Positions 32,211 to 40,671 of a stretch of 64,000 bases of DNA are shown here, in pieces (the stretch's first letter is position 1; every line of letters starts with the position of its first letter). The translations under genes and the position numbers were made by a program. The notes beneath the pieces are model-generated. The model saw only the letters and a list, made by a program, of their open reading frames with translations. It had not been told where the DNA came from and searched no databases. The stretch covers positions 1-64,000 of the forward strand of contig NZ_WWCJ01000028.1 in the NCBI RefSeq assembly GCF_009857475.1, read 5' to 3'. This DNA is from Pseudoduganella guangdongensis. Its GTDB lineage: Bacteria; Pseudomonadota; Gammaproteobacteria; Burkholderiales; Burkholderiaceae_D.

Positions 32211-35207
32211 CTAAGCCGCCTCTACGCTGGGCCTGCGGCGCTGGCGCAATCGTTCAAGCAGTGTTGGAGAAGGGAGGGGCTGGTACGCGCGTTCGGCCGG
32301 CACGTCCAGTGTCACCGTGGTGCCCTGGCCCGGCGTTGATACCAGTGTGTAGCGTGCGCCGATCGCCTGGGCGCGCTCATTCATGCCAACGATGCCATAG
32401 TGCCCCGAGCGCCCTTCGCGCGCGACGGTGGGCGACATGCCGCAGCCATCGTCACGGACTGTCAAATTTAGCCGGTCGCGCCGGTAGTCGATGATGAGTT
32501 CAACCCGGTGCGCCCGCGCGTGGCGTGAGGCGTTAAAGAGGGCTTCCCGGACAATCATCTGGACCTCTTCGCATAGGCCAGGCATCAGAGCCTGTGGCTG
32601 GCCGTTGATAGTGGCGGTGAAACGATGCTGTAAAAGTGCTTCGCCATAGCTGGCCAATGCCAGGCCCAGATCCTCTGGCGCGCGAGCGCCGCGCAGGCCC
32701 GTAATGCAGTCCCGCCCTTCGGCCAACAAATCGTCTGCAAGATCCAGCGTGCGCTCGATCTTTTCACGTTCCTCAGGGCCGACTGGCAAGCTGCGTGTTT
32801 GATGGTGGAAGCTCAGGATCAATCCTTGCACGCTTTGCAGCAGGGTGTCGTGCAAGCCGCGTGCGATGCGCTCACGTTCAGCCAGGCGCTCCTGCATGCG
32901 GTACTGCAAGCGCGCACTCAATTGGCGAACACGCAGCCGGTAGGCGCCGGCCAACAGTGCGGCAATCAAGACGAGGACCAGCAGGCGGAACCAGCCGGTT
33001 TCGACAAAGCGCGGCGGCAAGCTTAGTTCTACGCTGGCGCCAACCTCGTTCCATACGCCATCCTCATTGGCGGCAATCACGCGGAAGCGGTAGTCGCCCG
33101 GCGCGAGGTTCGTGTAGACCGCCTCGCGGCGGGTGCCGGCATCGCGCCAGTGCTCGTCGAAACCTTCCAGCTTATAGCGGAAGCGCACGCGCTCCGGCAT
33201 CGCCAGGCCGAGCGCCGTGTAGGCAATTCGCAGGTCGCGCTGGCCAAGCGGCAGATCCACGCTTGGCTGAGCCGCATAAGTGACGTCGCCCGCGCGCAGC
33301 GACAGCACCTGCACCGGTGGCGGCCGGGGATTGCGCGCGATCGAGGCCGGGTCCAGGCTGGCGACTTCGCTGGCGGTGGCGAACCACAGCCGGCCATCCG
33401 TGCTTTGCGCCATGGAAGGTAAGGGGGCGATCTGCTCGGCGCTACCAACCAGGCCGTCCAGCGCATCAAAGCGCTCGTAGGGCAATGGCGATTCTGGCTG
33501 GGCCAGCATGCGTTGCACAGCGTCAGCGGGTATGCGGCTGATGCCATCTGATCCGTATAGCCACAGCTCGCCATTGGCCAGCCGTACTATGCCAGAAACA
33601 CCGCGTATCGGCCGCCCGTCCAGCATGTTCGGGCGATGCCAGCGTCGGCCATCGTACCAGGCCCAGCCTCGTTGCCCCCCGGCCCAGACTCTTTCTCCAT
33701 CGGCCAGCAAAGACTGGACGTTCCCTAACTGTAAGCCATCGGCCTCACCAAAAACTTGCACTTGCTCGCCGTCGATCATGGCGATCCGATTGTTGGGGAA
33801 GCTCGCCCATGCCCGTCCGCGCTCGTCGGTGATCAAGGCCAGGGCTGCGGTATCGGGCACTCGCAGGTTCCTGGTCCATTCTGTGCCGTTGATTTCGAAC
33901 AGGCCAAGCCGTGACAGCGAGAGCCACATGCGGCCCCGGCCATCGATTGTCATGGCGAGGGCTACATGGCCGCTCCATTGATCCGGATGCGGCAAGCGCG
34001 TGAGCGTACCGGCTGCGCTTCTGCGCCAGCGCTCGCTGGGGCTGGCGAACCAGATATCGCCGTTGTTAGCTCGGTAAGCGGTGGTGATCTTCATCCGTCC
34101 CAGCGACTCGTGCGGCCCGGCGGCCGTGTAACGCCGCAAAGGATGGTGCCAGTCGCCAATAATGACGCCGGCGTTGTGATCGGCGACCACGCTTGGCCGA
34201 TCGAACGGCGTGTCAAGCGCCACGGAATGCAGGCGGTTGCGCCGCAGCCGGTCGATTCCACCGGACGTGCCGATCCAAATATTGCCTTCCTTGTCCTCGA
34301 ACACTGTTTGCGCCAGGGAGCCGCTCATGCCATTCTGCCGGGTAAGCTGGGCCGGCTTTGCCGAATTGCCGACATAAGGCGCAACGCGGCGTTCGAGCAC
34401 GTTCCTTCTTAGAATCCAGATATTTCCTTCGCGGTCGAACAGTGCGCCGGTGCCACCGAATTCCGCCTGCGGACGGGGATTTCCCTCGGGCGCTTCGGCG
34501 CGGACGCGATAGTGTTTGTTCACCCCGTCCGAGGCCCAGAGGGTTCCATCGGGTGCTTCGGCCATCGCCATCAGTTCGATGTACGGCCAGGCGCGCCGAA
34601 ATTGTGTCGCGCCGGGATCGCGGAAGTAAATCCCTCCTACCGCCGCTACCCACTGGCGGCCATTGCGGTCAAACAGCACTTGGTGCGCCCGTTTTTCCTG
34701 CAAGCCCTCGTTTTTGCCTACTTGACGAAACCTGTTCGCGCCAGGCGAGAGGTAGCTCAGACCGGCACCGGTGCAGACCCAAACGGTGCCGTCGGGGCCT
34801 TCCGTCATCGTTAGCACGCTGCTGCGCGGCAGCCCCTCAGCCTGTGCAAAGCGGCGTACGCGCCCGTCACCGAAAACACTGATACCCCCAAAGCGGCCAC
34901 CAACCCACAACTTGCCATCCCGGGTAGTGAGCAGCCCCAGCGTGCTTTCGGTATGCAGCGCATGGCCTTGTACTGATGTCATCCGCTCAAAATCGACACC
35001 GTCGAAGCGGAACAGGCCATTGGGTGAGCTTACCCACAGCCAGCCATCCGGGGTTTGGGTGAACTGCATGACATCTGACGGCGCCCCGTGCCGCCCGTTC
35101 CAGGCGGTATGGGAGTAGCCGGCCAGGGAGCTGGCGTGGGCGCACAATGCCGGCAGCAGGGCGAGCACGGTGAAGAAGAGCAGGGGGCGAAACAAGGACA
35201 TTGTCAC
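32211..35207 (-). CDS. Two-component-regulator-propeller sensor histidine kinase
   Basis: A 998-aa hybrid-free kinase with signal peptide ('LLFFTVLALLPALCAHA'). A large periplasmic beta-propeller of Reg_prop repeats ('DRNGRQWVAAVGGIYFRD', 'DKEGNIWIGTSGGIDRLRR') covers about residues 30-600. A Y_Y_Y domain precedes one membrane helix ('WFRLLVLVLIAALLAGAYRL', about 735). The cytoplasmic part is HisKA_3 ('RERIARGLHDTLLQSVQGL', His phosphorylation site) and HATPase ('DDGCGMS', 'GHYGIVGMNERA'). HisKA_3 kinases pair with NarL-type regulators such as the one at 30568. The ligand is unknown; polysaccharides are common for the propeller family. Confidence 0.92.
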   Translation of the reverse strand: MTMSLFRPLLFFTVLALLPALCAHASSLAGYSHTAWNGRHGAPSDVMQFTQTPDGWLWVSSPNGLFRFDGVDFERMTSVQGHALHTESTLGLLTTRDGKLWVGGRFGGISVFGDGRVRRFAQAEGLPRSSVLTMTEGPDGTVWVCTGAGLSYLSPGANRFRQVGKNEGLQEKRAHQVLFDRNGRQWVAAVGGIYFRDPGATQFRRAWPYIELMAMAEAPDGTLWASDGVNKHYRVRAEAPEGNPRPQAEFGGTGALFDREGNIWILRRNVLERRVAPYVGNSAKPAQLTRQNGMSGSLAQTVFEDKEGNIWIGTSGGIDRLRRNRLHSVALDTPFDRPSVVADHNAGVIIGDWHHPLRRYTAAGPHESLGRMKITTAYRANNGDIWFASPSERWRRSAAGTLTRLPHPDQWSGHVALAMTIDGRGRMWLSLSRLGLFEINGTEWTRNLRVPDTAALALITDERGRAWASFPNNRIAMIDGEQVQVFGEADGLQLGNVQSLLADGERVWAGGQRGWAWYDGRRWHRPNMLDGRPIRGVSGIVRLANGELWLYGSDGISRIPADAVQRMLAQPESPLPYERFDALDGLVGSAEQIAPLPSMAQSTDGRLWFATASEVASLDPASIARNPRPPPVQVLSLRAGDVTYAAQPSVDLPLGQRDLRIAYTALGLAMPERVRFRYKLEGFDEHWRDAGTRREAVYTNLAPGDYRFRVIAANEDGVWNEVGASVELSLPPRFVETGWFRLLVLVLIAALLAGAYRLRVRQLSARLQYRMQERLAERERIARGLHDTLLQSVQGLILSFHHQTRSLPVGPEEREKIERTLDLADDLLAEGRDCITGLRGARAPEDLGLALASYGEALLQHRFTATINGQPQALMPGLCEEVQMIVREALFNASRHARAHRVELIIDYRRDRLNLTVRDDGCGMSPTVAREGRSGHYGIVGMNERAQAIGARYTLVSTPGQGTTVTLDVPAERAYQPLPSPTLLERLRQRRRPSVEAA

Positions 35208-35318
35208 GGAAAGGCTGGGTCTAACCCATGCAAGATTTGCTCTCGCATCTTATTAAGTAGGTGAGCAGGTATTATACAAATAGTACCCAGCCCATGGCCC
35301 ACGTGCCGAGACTTACTC

Positions 35319-36032
35319 CTATAGTTTGTTGATCTGCCGGTTGATTGCGTTGACGGCGCGTTCATTGCGCTCGCTATAGCGATTGGTCAGGTAGTCGGTG
35401 CGGCCGCGCATGAGCAGTGTGATCTTTAACAGCTCCTCCATCACATCCACCACGCGGTCGTAGTAGGCCGAAGGGCGCATACGGCCGGCGTCATCGAACT
35501 CTTTGTACGCCATCGGCACCGAAGACTGGTTCGGAATCGTGAACATGCGCATCCACCGGCCCAGCAGGCGCAGCGTGTTGACCACGTTGAACGACTGCGA
35601 GCCGCCGCACACCTGCATCACCGCCAGCGTGCGCCCCTGGCTTGGGCGCACGGCGCCTTGTTCCAGCGGTATCCAGTCGATCTGGTTCTTCATCACAGCG
35701 GTGATGGCGCCGTGGCGCTCAGGACTGCACCACACCTGGCCTTCCGACCACAGGCACAGTTCGCGCAGCTCCACCACCTTGGGATGCGTCTCCGGAACGC
35801 TGCCCACCATCGGCAGCTCCATCGGATCGAAGATTTTGACTTCCGCGCCCATCTGCTCAAGGATGCGCGCCGCTTCGAAAGTCAGGAAGCGGCTGAAGGA
35901 GCGCTCGCGCAAGGAGCCATACAGCAGCAGGATGCGCGGTGGATGCGACATGTCGCCCTGCGGCGCCAGCTTGTCGAGGGTCGGTACGTCAAACAGCTCC
36001 GGCTTGATGTTGGGAAGGTCTGGGAGGTTCAT
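35319..36032 (-). CDS. arsH: Arsenical resistance flavoprotein ArsH
   Basis: A 237-aa NADPH-dependent FMN reductase of the ArsH type: '[27 protein letters not shown]', '[23 protein letters not shown]' and the C-terminal tail '[11 protein letters not shown]'. ArsH oxidises trivalent organoarsenicals or reduces quinones and confers methylarsenite resistance. It is the last gene of the ars operon, three bases after the aquaporin gene. Confidence 0.93.
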   Translation of the reverse strand: MNLPDLPNIKPELFDVPTLDKLAPQGDMSHPPRILLLYGSLRERSFSRFLTFEAARILEQMGAEVKIFDPMELPMVGSVPETHPKVVELRELCLWSEGQVWCSPERHGAITAVMKNQIDWIPLEQGAVRPSQGRTLAVMQVCGGSQSFNVVNTLRLLGRWMRMFTIPNQSSVPMAYKEFDDAGRMRPSAYYDRVVDVMEELLKITLLMRGRTDYLTNRYSERNERAVNAINRQINKL

Positions 36033-36035
36033 GGT

Positions 36036-36758
36036 TCAATGCTTTTCCAAGGAATTGGCAAAGTCGCCCGGTGCGACGGTGCCGCCGACAGTCGCGTCGG
36101 CCGGCGGCGCCGGGTATAGCCAGCAAAAGAGGGCGGTGGCGGCGCCCATGCCAGCCAGCTGGGCAAGGATAAAGCCCGGCGCATCGACCGGCCGGATCCC
36201 GGCAAAGGTATTGCTTGCTGCGCGCGCCAGCGTTACGGCTGGATTGGCAAACGACGTCGAAGACGTGAACCAGTAGGCGGCGGTAATGTAGGCGGCCACC
36301 GCGAACGGCGTGAGCGCCGGACGGCTGCGCGAGCAACCAATGATGACGCCGATCAGCCCAAAAGTGGCCACGAACTCGCTCCACCATTGCGCCGGGCCGG
36401 TGCGGACGTGCTCAGACGCGAAGAATAGCGGCTCGCCGAACATGCCGTGCGCCGCCGCGACTCCGGCGAAAGCGCCCAGCACCTGGACGGCAATGTACGG
36501 CAGCACCTCCGCCGCAGGGACATTGCGCTGCCAGGCTTCCGACAGCGTCACGGCGGGATTGAAGTGCGCGCCCGAGATGGTGCCAAACATGAGAATCAGG
36601 GCGACCAGGCCGGCGCCCGTGGCGATGGTGTTGGCCAGCAGGGCGATGGCCACATTGCCGCCAGACAGGCGTTCGGCCATGATGCCGGAGCCGACCACCA
36701 CCGCCAGCAGGATAGCCGTGCCGAGTGCTTCGGCCGTGAGGCGTCGCGACAAAGTCAT
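36036..36758 (-). CDS. aqpS: Aquaglyceroporin-type arsenite channel (AqpS-like)
   Basis: A 240-aa MIP-family channel with six membrane helices. The two asparagine motifs are 'HFNPAVTLSEA' and 'FANPAVTLARA'. Lying between arsC and arsH, it matches the Sinorhizobium AqpS arrangement, where arsenite made by ArsC leaves through the channel down its gradient. The start overlaps the arsC stop (ATGA). The residues that set pore selectivity cannot be judged without alignment. Confidence 0.88.
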   Translation of the reverse strand: MTLSRRLTAEALGTAILLAVVVGSGIMAERLSGGNVAIALLANTIATGAGLVALILMFGTISGAHFNPAVTLSEAWQRNVPAAEVLPYIAVQVLGAFAGVAAAHGMFGEPLFFASEHVRTGPAQWWSEFVATFGLIGVIIGCSRSRPALTPFAVAAYITAAYWFTSSTSFANPAVTLARAASNTFAGIRPVDAPGFILAQLAGMGAATALFCWLYPAPPADATVGGTVAPGDFANSLEKH

Positions 36759-37255
36759 TCTTTCACCTCGCCGATGCGTGCCAGCTCGCGCTTCAGAGCC
36801 AGCTTGTCCAGTTTCTCCATGGGGAGGCTGCAGAAAATATCCAGGCGTGTCTTGATTTCACGGCATACCGTGGCGAATACATGACGTAGTTCGTCGTCCG
36901 TACCGCTGGCAGATGCAGGGTCGGTGAAACCCCAATGCGCGGTCACAGGCTGGCCGGGCCAGACGGGACAGGCTTCACCGGCTGCACGATCGCAAACCGT
37001 GATGACGAAGTCCATGGCCGGGGCGTCTGGCTGCGAAAACTCATCCCAGGACTTGCTGCGTAAATCGGCAGCGGAGTAGCCGACGGCGGTGGCTTGTTCA
37101 ACGGCAAATGGATTTACTTTGCCCGTAGGGTGGCTGCCTGCGCTGAAAGCGCGGAAGCGGCCGCCCCCAACAGCGTTCAGGATGGCCTCGGCCATGATGG
37201 AGCGCGCCGAGTTCCCGGTGCACAGGAATAACACGTTGTAGGTCTTGCTGCTCAT
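36755..37255 (-). CDS. arsC: Arsenate reductase, low-molecular-weight phosphatase type (first)
   Basis: 166 aa from the ATG at 37255 with a GGAG site. A 4-codon longer start at 37267 is possible. The active-site loop CX5R is 'CTGNSARS', followed by 'DFVITVCDRAAGEACPVWPG' with the cysteines of the thioredoxin- or glutaredoxin-linked mechanism. Reduces arsenate to arsenite. A second arsC of the same fold lies just upstream, so this is a tandem pair. Confidence 0.9.
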   Translation of the reverse strand: MSSKTYNVLFLCTGNSARSIMAEAILNAVGGGRFRAFSAGSHPTGKVNPFAVEQATAVGYSAADLRSKSWDEFSQPDAPAMDFVITVCDRAAGEACPVWPGQPVTAHWGFTDPASASGTDDELRHVFATVCREIKTRLDIFCSLPMEKLDKLALKRELARIGEVKE

Positions 37256-37266
37256 GCCGATCTCCA

Positions 37267-37746
37267 TCAGGGCAGCAGGGTGCCGATGCGTTCCAGCTCG
37301 GCCTTCATGCGCGCTGGATCGTTCTTCAGTTCCGCCAGCGGCAGCGCGAAGAAGGTTTCAATGCGGTGACGCAGGATGCGGTAGGCCTTCATGAACGCTG
37401 CATCGACTTCTTCGTCGGTGCCGGTGGCATGTGCCGGGTCTTCAACGCCCCAGTGCGCGCGCATGACCGGGCCAAGGTAGGCCGGGCAGGTTTCGCCGGC
37501 AGCGCTGCCGCAAACGGTGATCACGATGTCCGGCGTAACCGGCAGGTTGTCCCACGATTTGCTGTGATAACCGGCAGTCGAAATGCCTTCTCGTTCCAGC
37601 AGTGCCAGCGAGCGAGGATGGACATAACCTGCAGGCTTGCTGCCCGCGCTGATGGCGTGCCAGCCGGCAGGCGCAAGGTGGTTGAAGGTTGCTTCGCCCA
37701 GGATCGAGCGGCAGGAGTTTCCGGTGCAGAGAATCAGTACGTTCAT
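37267..37746 (-). CDS. arsC: Arsenate reductase, low-molecular-weight phosphatase type (second)
   Basis: 159 aa from the ATG at 37746. The CX5R loop is 'CTGNSCRS', and 'DIVITVCGSAAGETCPAYLG' and 'HWGVEDPAHATGTDEEV' mirror the first copy. The cysteine count differs from its neighbour (Cys inside the loop), so the two may use different reductants. The start overlaps the arsR stop by four bases (ATGA), so they are coupled. Confidence 0.9.
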   Translation of the reverse strand: MNVLILCTGNSCRSILGEATFNHLAPAGWHAISAGSKPAGYVHPRSLALLEREGISTAGYHSKSWDNLPVTPDIVITVCGSAAGETCPAYLGPVMRAHWGVEDPAHATGTDEEVDAAFMKAYRILRHRIETFFALPLAELKNDPARMKAELERIGTLLP

Positions 37747-38069
37747 GGTTTGCAGGATTTGATGGTGGAGGATGGAGCGCAGCTTTGGCCCGCGCAACAG
37801 TTATCGGTCAGGTAGGAAAGCACCTGGTTCATGGTGTCGAAGTTCGCGCTGTAGTAAATGAAGCGGCCTTCCTGGCGGGATTCGATCAGCCCCGCATTGG
37901 TCAGCTCTTTCAAGTGAAACGACAGCGAGGAGGGCGCCATATCCAGCTCCTCCGCGATCTTGCTTGCGGCAAGGCCTTGTGGCCCAGTTTGCACGAGCAG
38001 GCGGTAGGTGCTTAGCCGGGACTCCTGGGCAAGTGCTGCCAGCGCGGCAATGACGGATTTCGTTTCCAT
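37743..38069 (-). CDS. arsR: ArsR family arsenic-responsive repressor
   Basis: A 108-aa winged helix protein, 'SKIAEELDMAPSSLSFHLKELTNAGLIESRQEGRFIYYSANF'. The N-terminal ELCVC metal site of E. coli ArsR is absent. Cysteine clusters occur only near the C-terminus ('NCCAGQSC'), so arsenite sensing would use a C-terminal site, as in other ArsR subtypes. It heads the operon and probably represses it through the inverted repeat at 38124-38143. Confidence 0.9.
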   Translation of the reverse strand: METKSVIAALAALAQESRLSTYRLLVQTGPQGLAASKIAEELDMAPSSLSFHLKELTNAGLIESRQEGRFIYYSANFDTMNQVLSYLTDNCCAGQSCAPSSTIKSCKP

Positions 38070-38123
38070 TGGTGTGTTCCTGTCTGATTCGTCGTTGGCT
38101 TGATTATGGCATGAAGATACGAC

Positions 38124-38143
38124 ATTTCCAATAATATCGAAAT
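38124..38143 (-). promoter_or_regulatory. Candidate ArsR operator
   Basis: ATTTC-N10-GAAAT is an inverted repeat with an AT-rich centre, located 55 bp upstream of arsR. ArsR-family proteins bind such imperfect dyads overlapping the promoter. Confidence 0.5.
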
Positions 38144-38177
38144 GATGTGACGATTTGATGACATGGATGTGCGTGGA

Positions 38178-38206
38178 GCGGACGCAGGTTCGATTCCCGC
38201 CGTCTC
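38178..38206 (+). other. Inverted remnant of an ssrA 3' end (old attachment site)
   Basis: These 29 bases match the last part of the tmRNA sequence (before the CCA) with one mismatch, but in the opposite orientation to the resident ssrA. No tRNA or tmRNA body is attached on its 5' side. It looks like a scar of another recombination at the same target. Confidence 0.6.
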
Positions 38207-38224
38207 AACGCAGCGCTGGACAAA

Positions 38225-38254
38225 AAAAGGGCCTAGCGAAAGCCAGGCCCTTTT
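38225..38254 (-). terminator. Displaced original ssrA terminator
   Basis: A 10-bp perfect stem (38225-38234 with 38245-38254) with an inner GC/GC pair and a GAAA loop is flanked by A and T runs on both sides, so it can work in both directions. It follows the left copy of the ssrA 3' end, so it probably terminated ssrA before the island inserted. Confidence 0.6.
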
Positions 38255-38260
38255 CATTTG

Positions 38261-38292
38261 TTCAGTGGTGGAGACGGCGGGAATCGAACCCG
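38261..38292 (-). other. attL: left direct repeat of the ssrA-inserted island
   Basis: Thirty-two bases identical to 46669-46700 except for one mismatch. The sequence is the ssrA 3' end including CCA and the T-loop, in the same orientation. It marks the left border of the island. Confidence 0.8.
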
Positions 38293-38451
38293 ACACTATA
38301 GTTCGAATCTATGCGGGTTCCGAGCCTGGGACAGCGAAATGTTGTCGCATAGATGTCGCAATCAACGTGATTTTGGCAGGATGAGTGTTATCTATCAGAG
38401 CTAAGTAAGTATAGATAATTTCTCGGGCGAGACTCGACGCCGTTTTTTCTG

Positions 38452-39453
38452 CTATGCCCAAATGACGATGTCCTTCGGCCGATAGTCGGCGAAGCGCTGC
38501 AGCACTTCGTCCGTATGTGAGACTGCCCTCAGCCCCTTCAACACGTTCTCGGGAATTGGAAGACCATGGTTTAGAGGGAAATGCACGTTAGGGAGTGAAT
38601 TCTCGTCGCCAAAATCTAGCGCGTGGTTACGCTCGTCAAGTGGTACGTCGGCGGTCGCTCTGTAAAGATAAGTCAAATGCCGAATAAGGATTACAGCATC
38701 GATGTGTGGAAACTCTATAGCGTTATCATCTGCATCCCTAAAGTAGGAATTTGGGGTTAGCAGTCCACATCTTTCGTGACCTAATGCCGTGATAGGCTCG
38801 TAGAGAAAATCGTCCCAAACAATGATGAGGACAGACTTTTCTTCGTTGCGAGCTTTGAATTGACGAAATTTCTCGTTTGCGTCGACGAGGAAGTCTTTGA
38901 TTGGGTTGTCACGAGGTAATGTAACGTTTTCGTTCGCGGCGATGGCCTCAATGCGTTCCCTTTCCAACGCTCGACCAGGTATTTGAACGCCTGCTCGATT
39001 CCTATTGCGAATGTGCGCCATAAGGGACGGGGTCTTTACTTCAAATAGGAAGCGCTCGTCTGGGGTGGTTACTCTGAGTTCAGGGCGCTTCCCATTTGGA
39101 ACAGCGGCAGGTTCATGCTGGAACTCTGTATCAGGAGGCCAGTCAAGACTCAGTAGCTGACGAAGTACCAGAATTTCAGAAAGCTTCTGGAGAAGTTGTT
39201 CATAGTGCGGCTCGTGCCGCTCTTGGCCATTTATGCTGATGATTTCTTCGATGAATTGTTCACCGAGACCTGGGATGACTCGTTCACAATCTGCACAAGC
39301 ATCAACAATGCTTTTTGCGAGAGGATGTAGCGGCATGAAGGAAAAATGATACCGGAACCAATGCCACTCTCCCTGTGCGCCAATGGAAAAGAGTGCGTGC
39401 TCAGCTAAGCGATGCCAAATTTCTTGGTGCTCTGCATCTCGAGTAATTGTCAT
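38452..39453 (-). CDS. Island protein, candidate PD-(D/E)XK nuclease
   Basis: A 333-aa protein. Residues about 92-140 show 'LSEILVLRQLLSL', then 'KRPELRV' (Glu125), then 'FLFEVKTPS' (Glu138, Lys140), which fits the alpha-beta order of the PD-(D/E)XK nuclease core. The C-terminal half ('ERCGLLTPNSYFRD', 'HIDAVILIRHLTYLY') resembles the end of proteins that report on host DNA or protein, but I do not recognise a family. Codon use is island-like. The function is inferred: restriction or defence accessory. Confidence 0.55.
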   Translation of the reverse strand: MTITRDAEHQEIWHRLAEHALFSIGAQGEWHWFRYHFSFMPLHPLAKSIVDACADCERVIPGLGEQFIEEIISINGQERHEPHYEQLLQKLSEILVLRQLLSLDWPPDTEFQHEPAAVPNGKRPELRVTTPDERFLFEVKTPSLMAHIRNRNRAGVQIPGRALERERIEAIAANENVTLPRDNPIKDFLVDANEKFRQFKARNEEKSVLIIVWDDFLYEPITALGHERCGLLTPNSYFRDADDNAIEFPHIDAVILIRHLTYLYRATADVPLDERNHALDFGDENSLPNVHFPLNHGLPIPENVLKGLRAVSHTDEVLQRFADYRPKDIVIWA

Positions 39454-39753
39454 TTGTACCGAGTCCTAAAATTTTTAGCCAGTTCGAGTAAGGCTCGCAG
39501 AATTTATTCATTCTCGGAGCCGATAAACTGGCGAGGGGCAGAAGTGGGCCAGGGGGAACTCTACCGCATCTGGCAGCTAATGTACGGAAAGCCTGAAACA
39601 GTTCAGGCTATCGAATAGTCAGACGCGCCTCCTGATATAGAGGGCAATCAAACTTACTTCAAGTGCGAAGAAGGCGGTTCAAAGCTTCGACACATGCTTC
39701 GTCAAGCCTCCACCCCTCTCTTTCTCGTCGAGGTCGATGTTTTCGAAACGCCC
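39454..39753. other. Non-coding stretch within the island
   Basis: About 300 bp between the candidate nuclease gene and the excisionase. I see no supported gene; one short plus-strand frame (39412-39618) overlaps the start of the neighbouring gene and looks random. No integrase fragment is recognisable here. Confidence 0.6.
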
Positions 39754-39960
39754 TTAGGCATGGCTGCCTCCCATCCAACGGTTAATGGCGCTTAGGTCAA
39801 AAACGACACGATTGTCGGGAGCCTTCCGCCAATGAATCCCTTCGAGCCATTCACCGCGCTTCTTCTTGGCGCGAATCGCATCATCTGAGTAGCCAGTAAT
39901 TTCGATTACTTTATTAATTAATGCCCAATGTGGTCCGGTAATTTCTTTGTTAATTTTCAT
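39754..39960 (-). CDS. Excisionase (DUF1233-like Xis)
   Basis: The 68-aa protein contains 'ALINKVIEITGYSDDAIRAKKKRGEWLEGIHWRKAPDNRVVFDL' (in parts), the pattern of phage and island excisionases of the DUF1233 type. These winged-helix proteins bend attachment-site DNA and direct the integrase toward excision. The integrase itself is not found in the window, which is unusual for an element with its own Xis. Confidence 0.78.
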   Translation of the reverse strand: MKINKEITGPHWALINKVIEITGYSDDAIRAKKKRGEWLEGIHWRKAPDNRVVFDLSAINRWMGGSHA

Positions 39961-40182
39961 GGATTTCCTTTCTTTTTATTATTCGCTACGATAATAATGC
40001 AAATATCTTTAATTATCAAAATGGCAACACAAAAAAGAATATCTTCTTTTTAGTGACTGGTCTAATGCAGTTATTTCAATGGGAGGCCAAAGAGTAAATG
40101 GCCATCTGGGAACGATGCAACGAGGTTCGCATCGAAAATGTGGAGGTGCAGCGAGAGAATCGCGCTGAGGACAGAAATTCAA

Positions 40183-40593
40183 TTATCCCAAGACTTCAAT
40201 GTCGTCGTTTTGAATAGCCTTTAGCTCAGCGAACGGTTCCACCATCAGGTGAGCGGGTAATCGACGCAGGACCGATTGTAGGTCGGGGTTTATCAACGGT
40301 AGCGGAGACCTTGTACATATCAGGATTCCCATGGAAAGGTCTACCCAAAACCGCATTTCATCAAGGTTACCCCATGAGCTGGATGGGATATGGCGTATGC
40401 ACGACGGCGAAAAGGGGATTGATGTACTGAGTCCGCCTTGGCTGAAAGTGAAATCACCCGCACTCATCATGAAGAGCGCCATTGCAATTTGTTGTGGCCG
40501 CTCAGACGAGAAAACTAGTTCATTGTGTATCTGAATTTCGCAAGCAACTGCATTGAACGCGTTGCGGTAGAACGCTATTTTTAATTTTTTCAT
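40183..40593 (-). CDS. Island hypothetical protein
   Basis: About 136 aa from the ATG at 40593; a longer frame opens at 40644. It begins 'MKKLKIAFYRNAFNAVACEIQIHNEL' and has no domain I recognise. It lies in the minus-strand group downstream of the LexA box, after the gene at 40672-41106, so both may form one transcript. Confidence 0.5.
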   Translation of the reverse strand: MKKLKIAFYRNAFNAVACEIQIHNELVFSSERPQQIAMALFMMSAGDFTFSQGGLSTSIPFSPSCIRHIPSSSWGNLDEMRFWVDLSMGILICTRSPLPLINPDLQSVLRRLPAHLMVEPFAELKAIQNDDIEVLG

Positions 40594-40671
40594 CAAGAAT
40601 TTATTTCTATTGTCTACGTGAGGACGACTTCCTGTCGTAATCAAATGAGTGCAGAAGTCAGCAACGAGGGC

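Noticed and set aside
38178-38206. A tRNA gene
   Set aside because: Only the T-arm and acceptor 3' half are present. No D-arm, anticodon stem or 5' acceptor half pairs with it, and it matches the ssrA 3' end.
39412-39618. A small plus-strand protein in the island
   Set aside because: It overlaps the start of the nuclease-like gene on the opposite strand, has no ribosome-binding site and no recognisable pattern.
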